Assembly: GCA_016081115.2 (NCBI GenBank)
Contig: JABTTQ020003020.1
Location: 107,364-171,363 of the forward strand
DNA from: Rehmannia glutinosa
Lineage: Eukaryota > Streptophyta > Magnoliopsida > Lamiales > Orobanchaceae
Length of the DNA: 64,000 nucleotides
Direction: 5' to 3'
The notes beneath the pieces were generated by a model. It saw nothing but the letters and a program-made list of their open reading frames with translations, was not told the origin of the DNA and ran no database searches. A program made the position numbers and the translations under genes. Below, in pieces: positions 35,048 through 47,444 of the stretch (position 1 is the first letter of the stretch; each line of letters starts with the position of its first letter).

Positions 35048-37012
35048 ACCCCTTTTTACTGCTTTCTTAGTTTTAATATAGTTAGTAGTTGTTTTTTCTT
35101 TGTTCTGAATTTTTTTTGCATTCTTAGGAGTAGTAAGTTGCATCATACCCCACCCCTCTTATTTGTGCAAATCCCACATATCCCACTCCATCTTCACAAA
35201 GGAGCATTATAACACCACACACACCATATTCATCTCATCCATTCATTATTTGGTAAGTTTGCAACTTTCCAAACCCCACCCCATGATTTTCCCCATCTTG
35301 TGATTTTTGGTGTGATTGGATTGTAGTCGTGCTAGGATAATTGTTGTTGATTTGTGGATTGTGGATTGGTTGATCATGTTAGACTTAGGCTTGGTGTTGA
35401 TTTTTGGGATTGAATTGAGTTATCCATTGCATTCACTATCTTTACCCAAATTCATGCATATGAGGTGTTTGATAAAATGCCCCAATGACAATTTCATATT
35501 GTTTAGTGCTATCTTACATATCTATGCTTATCTTTTTGACATGACACTATATTTTCTACTTGGGTGCATTATATATGGGCTTTGATTGTCGATTTCTCAC
35601 CTATAACCGAATTCCATGGTTCCACGAGTTTTGTTTTCTTGTCTACCTTGCTAGGTTACAAAGATGCGAAACCACAAAGGACCCGGGCCAAGGCCAATGG
35701 GAAGAACAAGACCACACCTCGGAGGCATGCAACACCCACGGGCTTGTGCGCTAGGATGCATTGTGAGCTTATACGAGACACCTCCTACACGTAGTAGTAC
35801 CACATGACTTAAGGAGCCTTCGCTCCTCGGCTACCAGGAAAGTCCTTTTCCCACCTCTCTATGGGGACAATGTCGTTTTAAGTTTGGGGGTGCAGTCTAT
35901 TTTTATTCATCGAGTCGAGTCTTGAGTAAAAAAAAAACGAAAAAAAAGAGTCAAGAGTCGATTCGGGGCGTCTGTAAAACTATGAAACTGCATGACTAAG
36001 TGAATTTGTTGAATATGAGTTGAACGGTCAAGAGAGCATGTGTTTAAACTGTGATTTATTCTTCTTCCCATTAATTCCATCTATGTGCTTAACTCTGTTG
36101 ATTTATTTGGGGATGAATTATGCGACTGAGTGTTTCCTTTATGATCCCACCGGATTCTAGAACTCGTCTGATCACTAGTCAAGGCGAAATCCTAGGTGAG
36201 TAACATTAAGGAAGTGATGTAGGCCATCTTTGAACAAGCCAGTGCCTAAAATGCCTACCTTTGTATTATATTTTCCCTAGTGTCCCCCTTTGAGCCTTAT
36301 AAACCCGTTTTTTTGGCAACCAATCTAATACCCATAGCCTAATGTGAATATCCTAATTACCCATCACTCGTACACACAAAGTATAGAAAAATGTTGAAGG
36401 TTGAGGAGGGTATGATGAGAAGGGTTTGTATTTAATTGAATGAAGTTGCCCGAGAAAAGAAAATATGAAACCCCATGTATGCAAAAGAATAAGTTTGGGG
36501 GTCCCGAAAAAAAAATGAGAAAAATCAGCGGGATTGAAGGTTCATAAACATTGGGGAGGTCAAAAAGTGAAAGGTAGTTGCTAATTGATGATTCGAATTC
36601 ATAATTGTGTGTTTGGGTGATTTGAGCTACTTAATCCTATATTTTCCTACCTTACCCTAAACCCACATTACAAGCTTTAAAAGTCCTATTGATCCTTGTG
36701 TTACATTAGCCTACATTAGTGGAGATTAGTGTGAAGGACAAGCCTATGGAGTCCGGTAAGCATCTCATCTCTATATTAAAAAAAATGGATCATTTTGAAA
36801 ACACTTGATTGCATGAGTCTATCTGGATAATGAAAACGGAGTTGGCATGAATATTCCACCTTCATGATCACATTGTGAAAATACGTGCTTGATTGATAGT
36901 GAAACGAAATTTGACGAATGAGTTTGGTTGTGAAGTTTTACAGTTAATCCGTTTGAGTCAGTTGTCTTTAATTTTTGTTTACTTCATTCTTGTTGATTTT
37001 TAGAGTCTGTAA
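35048..37012 (+). other. Element F 3' non-coding region with repeated polypurine tracts
   Basis: No coding signal. The 12-mer AAGTTTGGGGGT occurs at 35880-35891 and 36491-36502 as well as at the LTR border (37037-37048). The first is preceded by ggacaatgt, as in element E's module, but its left arm is decayed. Confidence 0.65.
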
Positions 37013-37048
37013 TTGCTTGAGGACAAGCAAATGTCTAAGTTTGGGGGT
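37013..37048 (+). other. Terminal hairpin plus polypurine tract of element F
   Basis: Perfect arms TTGCTTG (37013-37019) and CAAGCAA (37024-37030) flank AGGA. The PPT AAGTTTGGGGGT (37037-37048) follows and the LTR begins at 37052. Confidence 0.75.
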
Positions 37049-37051
37049 ATT

Positions 37052-38690
37052 TGTTAAGTTGGTTTTTATACCAATGTATTGAGTATTCTAGACTAGGATT
37101 TTGCGGTGTTTTCGGGTATTTTAGTGTCATTTGAGTCATGTTTGTGTCATTAGTTGTCGTTTGTGAGTCGGGACAAGTCTTGGTAGCCAAATTGAGTAAA
37201 AACGGTGAAAAACGTGTTTGGACGGTACAGATCGCATTTTAGAAGCGGAAAAATGGGAAAATTATCGATTGAGAACGAGCGCCGCAGCGCCAAAACCCCG
37301 TGCAAGATGGGATACAAAAGAGTACAAGACGCACAACACGGATGGATGCTGCGCCCAAAATTAAGCGGCTGCGCGCAGGTAGTAGTAGCGGCGTGCGATG
37401 GTGGTGTTCAAAGATGCGGCAAAGATGACAAAGAAAGATGACAACATCAAGGTGTGATGATCAGCGACAATCCCTTTCAAATAGCATCCAAAGAAGCGGC
37501 GGCGTCATCCAATGAGTAGCGGCGGAATACTCGGCGTGAGGCGGCGGGCGATACTTTCACGCTGCGGCGCGGCTAAGGATGATGATGTTGCGGCAGCGTC
37601 AACTAGCCTGGACGATAGAATAGATGAAGAGCAAGAAGACGGAAGCGGAAGGGCGAGGAAGAAGCGATTTAACGGGCGAGTGAGTGAGACGAGCAGCGTG
37701 CGTATGGGCCTGAGGGTGCGTGAATTATTCGTTGGGCCATTTTGGACGGATTTTCAAGGGCTTTGACTTATAAATACACCACGGAGACGCACAAACGAGG
37801 TTGGTCGGACATTATTTTGAGCACAACGCAAGGCAAGAGACATGAAGTGAGGGTTCGGGACAGCAATTGGAGGCACTTCTCGTCTGGAGACAGAGAGAAT
37901 TCCTTCTCTTTTCTTCTCAATTCTTTCTTTGCTTTTCTTTGTCGATTTTTGAGATGTATAATTATTTCTCCATGAGTTTTTGTACATCCATTATGAGCTA
38001 AACCCATTTTTCTAGGGGATTGATGTAACTTACGTTTGAACCTATGTTTTGATTTCCAGTTTATGAAATTCGCATGTTTATTAATCTATTTGTGCTATTT
38101 GATTTGATTGCATCTGGATTATCTGATCAATAATTTAGATTGTTTGGCGTGTTTGATTTGACGCTCGAGAGAGGTAATTGAACGTCTGGCCATAGGATAG
38201 CACAACCTAGGGTTTCATAGAATCAAGAGATTTATGAATCTTTTGAAGCCTGTGATAGAATATTCATTGAGCGCATTAGGGTTTAATTTATGATTTTTAT
38301 AGAGATATCGAAATCAGAAATTGGAACCTATAATCACTTGGCACTCGAGAGAGAAAGTGATAAACGGTAGGAATATTGGCTTATAGATTAATAACTTGTG
38401 ATTATTAAATTGGATTGAAAACATAGGGGATAACTAGGTGAAATCAACCCTCTAGAATTCATCTTCTAAGTGTTTGATTAATTGTCTGAACCAATTGTTT
38501 GCTTATTTTTAGTTTTATTTTTAGTTTAATAAATTCTCATCTCTTTTTAATTTCTAGATAGAATTAAGCTATTTTAATTATAGTACTTAGTATAAAATTC
38601 GATAACAATCCCTGTGGAGACGATAACCCTACTTTCAAAACCTATACTAACACTTGACACCGTACGCTTGCGGTAAGAATTTCACGATCA
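37052..38690 (+). repeat. 3' LTR of element F
   Basis: 1639 bp, TATA box cttataaatac at about 37767-37777. About 100 bp shorter than the 5' LTR, the difference lying in the GC-rich block 37265-37710. Confidence 0.92.
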
Positions 38691-38695
38691 GAAAC

Positions 38696-40459
38696 ATCAA
38701 AGGACCACATAACAGTAACTCTTGGTGGAAAGTTCAAACATAATTCATGCAGCCGAAACATTAAGCATCAGATTACATGATACATACTAGTCATCAAACA
38801 TCAATCGGACCATCACAAGCATAATCGAGAATGGAGGACCCGACGACTAGCATCAAAAAAGATGGATCGATCGTGAGAATCATCCGCTTGCAAACATCAT
38901 ATCCATCTAACCAATGATCTAAGAGTGTGTCATCCATGGCCTTCATCGCTAAAGTTGGTTCCAAGATTAAAAGTGTGCCTAGAAGCAGAATCTTCAACTT
39001 GGAACTGGAAAAAAAAAAAGAGAAATAAAACTCTAGCTGATGAATATACAAGATTGAAATACAAGCAAAGGCTTTGAATAGTGAAAAGAGTTGAAAAGGG
39101 TATTAGAGATCGTAGCTATAAAAATATGAGGAAAAACGATTTCCAAAGGCTCCAAGGACTAATGGCAAGTCTAAGGACATTAGAGATCAGAGGCCAAAAG
39201 TCAGGCTCACATGAGTCTAAAGAATCATGATGCTAAAGACTATAATTCTTTGCCAAGGTCCGAGATGGTTTTTACAAGTTAAAGTCCAAGGACTATGCCG
39301 TAGTCTCCCAAGTTCAAGTTGCTTCTAAAGTTTATTAGCCAAGGACTTTTCCAAGGTCATAGGACTATTCCCAAAGTCTCCCAAGTTCAAGTTACCTCAA
39401 GTTTATTAGCTGAGGACTTTGCCAAGGTCCTATGACTATTGCCAAGGTCTCCCAAGTTTCAAGTTACCACTCAAGATTATTAGACAAGGACTTTGCTAAT
39501 GTCCTAGGACTATTTCTAGGGTCTCGCATAGTCAAATTATGGGTAAGTTAAGTGGTCAGGGTCTCTCAAAATTGAGTTATGGCAAGCTCATTTCCTAAGG
39601 ACTTGGTCAAGGTCTACTAGGGACTTAACTAATTAAGGAATTTGCTATAGGTCTCCTAAGGACTTGATTGGCCCACAGATTTAATAACTTTGCTAAGGTC
39701 GAGTCCAAGGTCTACATGCCAAGGTCTCCCAAGTTCAAGTTACTTCAAGTTTATTAGCTAAGGACTTTGCCAAGGACTATTGTCAAGGTCCTATGACTAC
39801 TCCCAAGTTCAAGTTGCTAGTAAAGATTATTAGCCAAGGACTTTGCTAAGGTCCTAGGACTATTTCCAGGGTATCGCATAGTTAAATTATGGCTAAGTTA
39901 AGTGGTCAAGTATTTTGCCAGGGTCTCCCAAAATTGAGTTATGGCAAGCTCATTTTTTTAAGGACTTGGCCAAGGTCTACCAGGGACTTAACTAATTCAG
40001 GAATTTTCTACAGGTCTCCTAATGACTTGATTGTCTAACAGATTTAATAACTTTGCTAAAGGTCGGGTGCAAAATTTACATGCCAAGGATTTTTGCATGC
40101 TAAAATTAAGCTATGAAAATGGAGGTGAAAATGTTCTACCAAGCACTTGCCAGTGACTACATATGTACAAAATATTTAATACCAAGGATTGAAGCATTGG
40201 CTACAAAAATTTAGATGATATGGGAAAGTAGAACATACCCTGGACTAAAGAAATTGCCAAGGATTTCAATTTCTACCAGACACCAAAGAGCAAAGGTCGG
40301 AGTTATTACTTCAACATGAGTCTAAAAAAATGGCTAGATGAAAAAAGCTTGGTATCACGATACGAGCTATCACCCAAGAATAATGATTCATTCAGATATG
40401 CATCTCAAAATATTTCTTCTACGCGCCATAACTTAAGCGCACACAAAGTTGGGGGCAAG
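38696..40459 (+). other. Element A 3' non-coding region ending in a polypurine tract
   Basis: No coding frame. It contains the tandem repeat listed next and ends with the PPT aaagttgggggcaag (40445-40459). Confidence 0.7.
39270..40075 (+). repeat. Tandem duplication of about 350 bp in element A
   Basis: gtcctaggactatttc recurs at 39501 and 39851, and the sequences around each align for several hundred bases. A shorter motif (ccaaggactttgcc, tctcccaagttcaagtt) repeats many times within, so an older small repeat underlies the large unit. Confidence 0.8.
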
Positions 40460-40885
40460 TGAGGATAATTTTGACATTGACACGTTGCATTGTGAGGGCG
40501 TGACACGTAGACATCTAAGATACAATTATATGGTGATAAGATTTACTAACTGACTAAGGAGTCCGACCTCGGGAAAATTGCTAAGGAGCCTAACCTCGGG
40601 AAGAATCTTCGTCCAGGTGAGTAACCAAGGTCTATAAAAGAGGACCTTGACTCTATATAAAGGTGATACAAAACTCAAATACTCTCAATTTCTCTACGAG
40701 CAAACACTCACTTAAGCATCGGAGTATCTACCCCCGAGACGACCCCGAGTTCTATTTTGCAGGTTCACACCAATGTTCGGTCAACCTCAGATCTTTGGCT
40801 CTAATCATCCAACTCTTTGATCGATTTTGGATCTCCACCTTGGCATTGCAAGTCCTCAGATTAGTTTTTGATTTTTTATACATCA
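40460..40885 (+). repeat. 3' LTR of element A
   Basis: 426 bp, starting TGAGGATAATTTTGAC and ending CATCA. TATA box ctatataaagg at about 40653-40663. Its end pairs with 1-142. Confidence 0.85.
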
Positions 40886-41168
40886 TCAATATTAATAGTA
40901 ATAAAATATACGTAAATGATATAATTGTGTATGTAAATAAATTTGTTTACTATGAAATGATAAATAAAGAATAAAACATTCATTTGGTGTTAGATTTGAT
41001 GTAATGGGTTGAAGATGGTTTTGATAAAATAACACCAAAATACCAAATTTTGTGTACTTTTACCCCAAATTTGATGCAATGGGTTGGGAATCTTACGCTA
41101 AACTACAAGGGTGTTTTTATAATTATCCCTAATATTAACGTACAAAATTCTTACCCCCTCCTCGATAG
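40886..41168. other. Spacer between element A and the hAT element
   Basis: AT-rich DNA. At 41113-41132 it ends in gtttttataattatccct, like the end of the MITEs further right, so a MITE fragment may be present. The last eight bases (41161-41168) are the hAT TSD. Confidence 0.4.
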
Positions 41169-43439
41169 TAGGGGGACAATCTCTGATATGACATGAAAAC
41201 ACGACCCGAACCTAACATGATATAAGCAGGTTAGGGTCGACCCATTTATTTTTCGGGTCATAATCGGGTTCGACCTGATTTACCTAAATAATAAATGGGT
41301 AGGTTTCAGGTTGACCCGAAATCACACATTAAACTTGTTTAACCCATTTGAAATATTTAATGATCTAAGGCCAAAATGGTAATATTACGCAAAAGAATTG
41401 AAGCCCTAATCCATTTTTCCTTTTCAGCCGTTTCACGTCCAAGACAAACCATAAGGTTTGAAGTTTGAACTCCATTTTGTAGCTCCAATTCCTCAGCCCC
41501 AGAGACAAGAAAAATGACCTACGCTCCATTGAGTCTATTCCCGGCTACTCAACTCCGTTTTGCACCGCGACTCCACTGTGAACTGTAAGTTTCTAAAATA
41601 TCTTTGATTTCTGCTTATTTATGGAATTAGGTTTTTTTTGCGAGATTTTTTTACTAGTTTCGAGAATTAATTCAGTGTAAGAAACTTATTTGATGAGGAA
41701 TGTATTTTGGGAAAATACATTAAAAATACACGAGACTGAACGAACCAGGCTACCCCTGCTACCCCATGGAAAATACATTGAATGTTGAATCTTGTTACTT
41801 ATTTAATGAGGTGTGTATTTTGGTTAAAAAAACATAATATGTGTAGAATATTGTAATACACCCTATGACCTTTCCACAATCTGGTATGAACAAAAAGCCC
41901 AAAATTAATAGAAACAAAAAATAATAATTAAATAAGAAATTTCAAGAAACAAAATCATATACTATCAACTCGAATAATGTTCAAGTTGCTGAGTTAATGT
42001 TATATAATATTTAAGTTGCTGAGTTACAAAGTAATAATTTGTGGGTTTAGTGTGACAACATAATTTGATAATTTTTAAATATTTTTTGTTTGTTTATTAT
42101 ATATGTTTGATTTACACATTTATTAGACAATTGACTGATATATTTTTAACTGAAAATTATTTTGTAGTTAAATTATGGAAACAGATAATCAATCTCCATT
42201 ATCGTTCGAAAATGAAAGTCCACCATGTCGAAAATGAAAGTAATGATTCAGTTCATGAAACAACAGAAGCCTCACAATCTGAATGTATTGGAGATGGAGT
42301 AAAGATTCCTGAACAAAGAAAGAAAAGAAGACTTACATCTAGAGTTTGGTCGCATTTTGATACCCTCCCAAAGAAACCAAATGAACCGCTTTTATGCGAA
42401 TGTAAAAAATGTGGCAGAAAATATCCAGCTGATAGTAATAATGGCACATGTAATTTAATTCGTCATGTGAAGAATTGTATGAGAATGACAACAAAAGATA
42501 TAGGACAATATATAATTGCTTCTGATCAAGATACATCTTTAACCACAAGAAGTTCACAGTTTTGTCAATCTAAATTTAGGGAATTAATGGTGCATGCGAT
42601 CTTTAGACATGATTTGCCATTTTTGTTTATTGAATATGAGGGGGTTAGAACTTAGAAATATTTTTAAGTACTTGGAACCAGGAGTTACTTCTTTCTCTAG
42701 GAATACAGCAAAGTCTGATACTAAAAAGATTCACGCTTCTAAATTTAATAGACTTCGTGGTGAGTTACTTACATGCTCTAGTAGAATTTGTTTGACATCT
42801 GACGCATGGACTTCTATTGTAACTGATAGGTATTTGAGTTTGACTGCGCACTTTGTAGACAATAATTGGGTGTTGCAAAAAAAATCCTGAATTTTTACTA
42901 CGTGCCCCCTCCACATAATGGGGTTTCATTGGCTGAAAAGATTTTATAGTTTGGCTAGTGATTGAGGTATTGAAAAGAAGTTGTTTGCTATCACTTTGGA
43001 TAATGCTAATGCTAATGATGTTTGTGCTGAAATACTTAAAAATCAGCTCAAGTTGAAGAATGATTTACTCTATAATGGTATTTTGTTTCATGTTTGATGT
43101 TGCGCACACATTCTCAATTTAATTGTTCAAGATGGTTTGAAAGAGATTGATATTGCAGTGGGTAAAATTAGAGAATGTGTGAAATACGTTAAAGGTTCTC
43201 AAGGGAGGAAACAAAAGTTCACTCATTATGTTTCACAAGCTTCTCTAGATTCTCATAAAGCCTTGACGCAAGATGTTCCAACTAGGTGGAATTCCACATA
43301 TAAGATGCTTTCAAGTGCTCTATACTATCGTCTTGCCTTTTGCCATCTTCACTTGAGTGATTCTAACTTTCAAAGTTGTCCAACATCTGAAGAGCGGGAT
43401 AGGGTTCAAAAAATCTATGATTTTCTTCACTACAAGAAA

Positions 43440-43800
43440 ACTGCTGATAGACACCACCAAAAAGACACCGGTGTTATGACTTTACTGGTGTCTTTTCCCA
43501 TATAACAGCGGTTTTGTAAGAAACCGTTGTCTAATTAGTGTTGTCGTTTGATAAACAACAGCAGTTTCCTAGAACCGGTGTCTATTGTAAAAACAATTCC
43601 CAAATAGACACCGGTTTTGGCATCTGATTTCGAAACCGGTGTCTATTTATAAAAATTATTTTAGATTAGACACCAGTTGTTTTGACATCGTTCCAAAACC
43701 GGTGTCTATAATATTTTAGAAACCAAATCTTTCGACACCGGTCTAAAGAACCGGTGTCTTTATTTTTTTAACTAGATCTTTAGACACCGGATTTTAGATC
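43440..43800. repeat. Left subterminal repeat array of the CACTA element
   Basis: About a dozen GACACCGGT or ACCGGTGTC units in both orientations with short spacers. These are the usual binding sites for CACTA TNPA-type proteins. Confidence 0.8.
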
Positions 43801-43926
43801 CTAACAATACGGAATTTTTTCATTTCTCTTTTCCCTTTATTCCCACGCTCCAAATTCCCTCTTCAAAGCAAAACCCCAGTCCTTCCACCTTCGTCTCCGC
43901 CGACAACAACAAATATAGCATATTGG

Positions 43927-44130
43927 ATGCCCATCCACGCTCAATACGTCAAAGGCGGCATGGTTCTCAGCCTCGGAACCGGCTCCACCGCCTCCTTCGT
44001 CATCGATAGGCTCGGCGCACTTCTCAAATCCGGCGAACTCACAGATATCGTGGGCGTCCCCACATCCAAGCGCACCTAGGAACAAGCCGCCACCCTATAT
44101 ATCCCTCTCCACCTTCGACGCCCACCCCCA
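43927..44130 (+). pseudogene. Captured ribose-5-phosphate isomerase fragment
   Basis: The frame from ATG 43927 reads QYVKGGMVLSLGTGSTASFV, then IDRLGALLKSGELTDIVGVP and TSKRT, then a TAG at about 44077 where a tyrosine-type codon would be expected, then EQAATLYIPL. The GTGSTA phosphate-binding loop and VGVPTSKRT are hallmarks of RpiA-type isomerases of the pentose phosphate pathway and Calvin cycle. Only the N-terminal part is present, so it cannot make enzyme. Resemblance is strongest to the plant type; subcellular form not assigned. Confidence 0.8.
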
Positions 44131-44149
44131 CCCACACCCATGGAAGTTA

Positions 44150-44959
44150 AGGAGAAAGTTCAAGCACAACTGGGCCGTATTTTTAGAAGAAACTAAGCGT
44201 TTGGCCACTATTCGTGAGGTATTTTTGGGTTTTTTGTTGTTTGGGAACCAAAAAGGTTTTATGTTCTCTGTTTTTGGCTTGTGCATGGTGGAAATTGTTT
44301 ATGAGGCTTGTTTGTGGAGTTTATGGTGTTGAATCTTTCATGGGTTTTTGCTAGAAAGAAGAGGAAGAGAATTTCTTATGTTTTTTTTTGTCTATTTTTC
44401 ATGGATTTGTGTCTTGTTAGGGCTTAATTGAGCTAAGATGAAATTTTTTGTTGAAGTTATCTTAATTTATGGGCTTCTTGTCTTTTATTACGTGTTTGTT
44501 TTGAATTCAGAACTAAAGTTTTGGACTGAAAAGTGATTATTAAGATGGTTTTGCCCTAATTAGTTTAATTTCTACCTGGAAACTAATAGAATTACTTGAT
44601 TTTAGTTGTTAATTTCTGGTTTCAGTTTTTCTTGGAGTATATATGCATAGTTGAGCCCTGTAGATTCACCCCCAAAAAAAAGCTTGAACCTGATTTTTTT
44701 CCATTTGATTAATTAATTAACTTTACCTTAGGATTAATTATGCTCTGCATATATTCTTGTCAAATTCTAGCTTACTTTTCATATGCATCTAAATGTTACA
44801 TGGAAATTTGTTTAGAAAATTCTTAATTCACTGTAAATGAATTATCAGGAATTAGAGGCACTGGTTGATCCAATGAAGAAAGAAGTCTATGTTGTTCGTA
44901 AGAAAATAGATACAGTTAACAAGGAGTTAAAGCATCTGGGACAGACTTGCCAAAAGAAG
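44150..44959 (+). pseudogene. Captured DUF662 / RAB6-interacting-golgin family fragment (two exons)
   Basis: Exon 1 (about 44150-44218) encodes KFKHNWAVFLEETKRLATIRE, with the donor gt at 44219. Exon 2 (44849-44959, after ag, before gt) encodes ELEALVDPMKKEVYVVRKKI and DTVNKELKHLGQTCQKK. The reading joins in frame as ATIRE-ELEAL. This matches the coiled-coil core of the plant DUF662 (GORAB-like) family. The 630-bp intron is kept. It may overlap the end of the RPI piece, so the two gene pieces are fused head to tail. Confidence 0.75.
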
Positions 44960-45059
44960 GTAATAATAACTTGATATTATCCATACTTGAGTAAAATTTT
45001 AAGCTTGAAAGGATAAATTTGGACTCAAAATATTCGGATTACGCGATTTTTATCTGTTT

Positions 45060-46600
45060 ATCACAGGAGAGAGTGTTATATCTGCATTTTCTTCTTTGTT
45101 GGAGATTGCCCTGACAACTTGGATGGTCTCAAAATCTTGGAATTGCCTATCTTTAAGGGTAAGAAGGATATATTGCAATATTCTAACATCTGTTACTGAT
45201 ATAATTCATAAGCATACCAAATATATGAATTTGTGGTTTTTTAGTTTATGTGATTTTTCCCACATGACCAAAGTCTATGGGATTAGTTGTATGACATACT
45301 GGGACAAAGTATTTCAACATGGCTTTTTTTTTGTGCCATGGCTCCTGCCCGTTCAAATTATTATTTTTCATTTGAAGTGGTTCAAAATTTGAAGAGATGC
45401 ATATATTTTCATTTATGGTTAGTTCGTAATACAGTTCCGTCTCTGGATCTTCATTGTTAAGAGCAAGATATATCCTTTCAATGTTGAAGCCTATTTATGC
45501 CTCAATGGTAGTTTGAAACCGAAACCAGCAACAGTTTGTAGGTTTATCTGTCTTTGGAAGGGTGGAAAGGAAAGGCCCCACTCATGATTTTCATCAATTG
45601 ACCTCTGAAAGTGTAAGAAAGATCTCACCTCTCTATTTAAATTTGTGTTTGAATGATCAAGATTTGATCCAATATTGTTTGGCATTTGAATCTGGGACAA
45701 GCTTGGGGAAGGGAAGGATTGTTACCTTATTTCACGACTTTTCTTCCTTCAACCCTGAAATAGAAAGAAAAGTGCATCTCCCTGATTAAATGTGCTCTCA
45801 CTCTTCAATCTTCACTTCAGCTTTCCTCGTACCATAATCTTGTCTATAATTTGGAATAACACCTTCAGTGACTGGCAGAGGTTGTTCTATAACCATAATG
45901 TCAAAAGTGTGATGTTTTTGTTCCAAATTACCACCTTTTGTTTTGTTCTATGACATGTTTTGAGATATGTAGAGTCTTTACTTTTTCTTTTTGTTTATTT
46001 TCTTTTTCTTGGGGGTGGGTATGGAGGTCTAGGCTAGGGGATGGAAGCGTACATAAGTGTTATCATATCTTATTTTTCAGTTGCATAACTTAGCCTGAGA
46101 CGTCCTCTGTGATTGCCCTCTTGATTGATAACTTATAAAAGTCCACTGGTTCTGAATCTCTTATCTGTTAGTATTTATTTTCACTTTATCGATTTTGTTG
46201 GAAAATATATTCTACTCTCGTACTCTGCTTAAATGTGAAGTTCATGTTGTTTAATTCACAATTACTAATTTGAAGATTTTGATGACTCGTGTTATAGCGG
46301 GTAGTATTTGGAACATTCAGAGAGTGTCTCCAAGATTTGATTTTGAAGAATCAAAATCACCCGCAGCTTTAATCAACTATTTGCCCTACTTTTGTGTAGA
46401 TATGGTTCAATTATTGCAGGTACGAACTTTGCAACTTAACAAAATTTAGCATGCCAAACTTTTCAAGTTCTATATGAATGCTTGCTACAGATATTGCATG
46501 AGCAAATGCCATAACTCAGTATTATTGAATGCTTCAACCTTTTTACTTCTGTCAGTTTTCAATTTAAAAAGAGATTATTGAATTCAAGTATGCTATGTGT
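45060..46600 (+). other. CACTA interior, other possible captured exons
   Basis: Two stretches look exon-like but are not recognised. At 45067-45160, after an ag, the text reads GDNLDGLKILELPIFK in one frame. At about 46298-46420, RVSPRFDFEESKSPAALINY and LPYFCVDMVQLLQ end at a cag|gta donor. The rest is AT-rich, intron-like DNA. Confidence 0.35.
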
Positions 46601-46602
46601 AG

Positions 46603-46781
46603 GTGATGGGGCTAATGCTGATGCTCGGAGTTCTGCGGACCAGGTTGTGGCTGCCAATGTTGGCAAGGAGTGTTTATTAGCAGCTGCAAAAGTTGAACCT
46701 AGGGCGGCTCATATTTGGACGAATCTGGCCAATGCATATTATTTAATAGGTGATCACTGAACTGGCAAATGCTTGGAAAAG
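46603..46781 (+). pseudogene. Captured TPR-protein exon
   Basis: Bounded by ag (46601-46602) and gt (46782). It reads GDGANADARSSADQVVAANV, GKECLLAAAKVEPRAAHIWT and NLANAYYLIGDH, then TGA (46758-46760), then TGKCLEK. The A..W..LA.AY...G pattern is a tetratricopeptide repeat. The TGA sits where an arginine would be expected. I recall similar TPR sequences in plants but do not name the gene. Confidence 0.6.
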
Positions 46782-47444
46782 GTATTTTCGAGCTCCTTGC
46801 TATTTTTGTAAGTAACCCAAATTTTTGTATCTTTAAATTTGACAGAACTAATTTCTGTCTCATCTATCTTTGTAGCTTGGCTCATGGAATTGGTTGGATG
46901 CATCTCATTTTCAATATTTTTTCACATTTTTGTAATCCTACTTGTCCTTGTGAGTTATGATGCACAAGTGTTTTGCTTATATGAAACTTCTTCCACTCGT
47001 ATTCCTGAATTGTGGTTAGTTACTTGTTTTGGCGAAGTAAGAGAACTAGAGAAGGACTTGAAGATTGCAAATGTTATTTGCATGGTAAGCAGGTGACCTT
47101 TTTTCCATTTAACTGTTGGCATTTAGAGTAGTATAACCTTGAATGATTGCTAAATCATTTGATGAACACATGCTAATTAAACTTGAAATTTTGCCTGGTT
47201 GTCTATGTTGGACTAAAGTGTTTCAGATGTAAAAAACAGGTGGACATGAATTTATAGTTGTTTTATCGAAAGGAAACTTCGCTACTAGTATTTTTTGTTG
47301 GATTTTGGCTATTGGTGACTTTAGTATTAATAGATTTCATGTTTAATTGGTAGTGAACTTATGATGGTTTCTAGAATTGGAGTTCATAATGAATTGTTTA
47401 TTTATATGGATTTTTTGCAGATTTGGACCGGTGTATTTGTGTAA

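Larger units (their letters stand above)
31051..38690 (+). mobile_element. Element F: Athila-like Gypsy retrotransposon encoding only Gag and protease
   Basis: LTRs 31051-32789 and 37052-38690 start TGTTAAGTTGG and end in CA. A perfect TSD GAAAC lies at 31046-31050 and 38691-38695. The PBS is tRNA-Asp type. The internal region of about 4.26 kb has gag, protease and 2 kb of non-coding DNA, with no RT or integrase. Its layout and conserved non-coding blocks match element E although the LTRs are unrelated by eye. They therefore look like two families of one non-autonomous type rather than two copies. Confidence 0.92.
1..40885 (+). mobile_element. Element A: outer Tat-like Ty3/Gypsy LTR retrotransposon, partial at its 5' end, split by B and F
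   Basis: The first 142 bases match the last ~145 bases of the LTR at 40460-40885, so both belong to one element whose 5' LTR starts before the window. A's own DNA is 1-1235, 30368-31050 and 38696-40885; the rest is inserted elements. Its order is LTR end, degenerate PBS, gag, a short integrase C-terminal remnant, long non-coding 3' part, PPT and 3' LTR. Protease, RT and RNase H are absent, so it was a deletion derivative before B inserted. Assignment to the Tat group rests on the Gag start, the integrase tail and the primer-site style. Confidence 0.8.

Noticed and set aside
45096..45392. 98-codon frame as a gene
   Set aside because: It runs over a likely splice donor into AT-rich intron-like DNA inside the CACTA element, and its residues show no domain.
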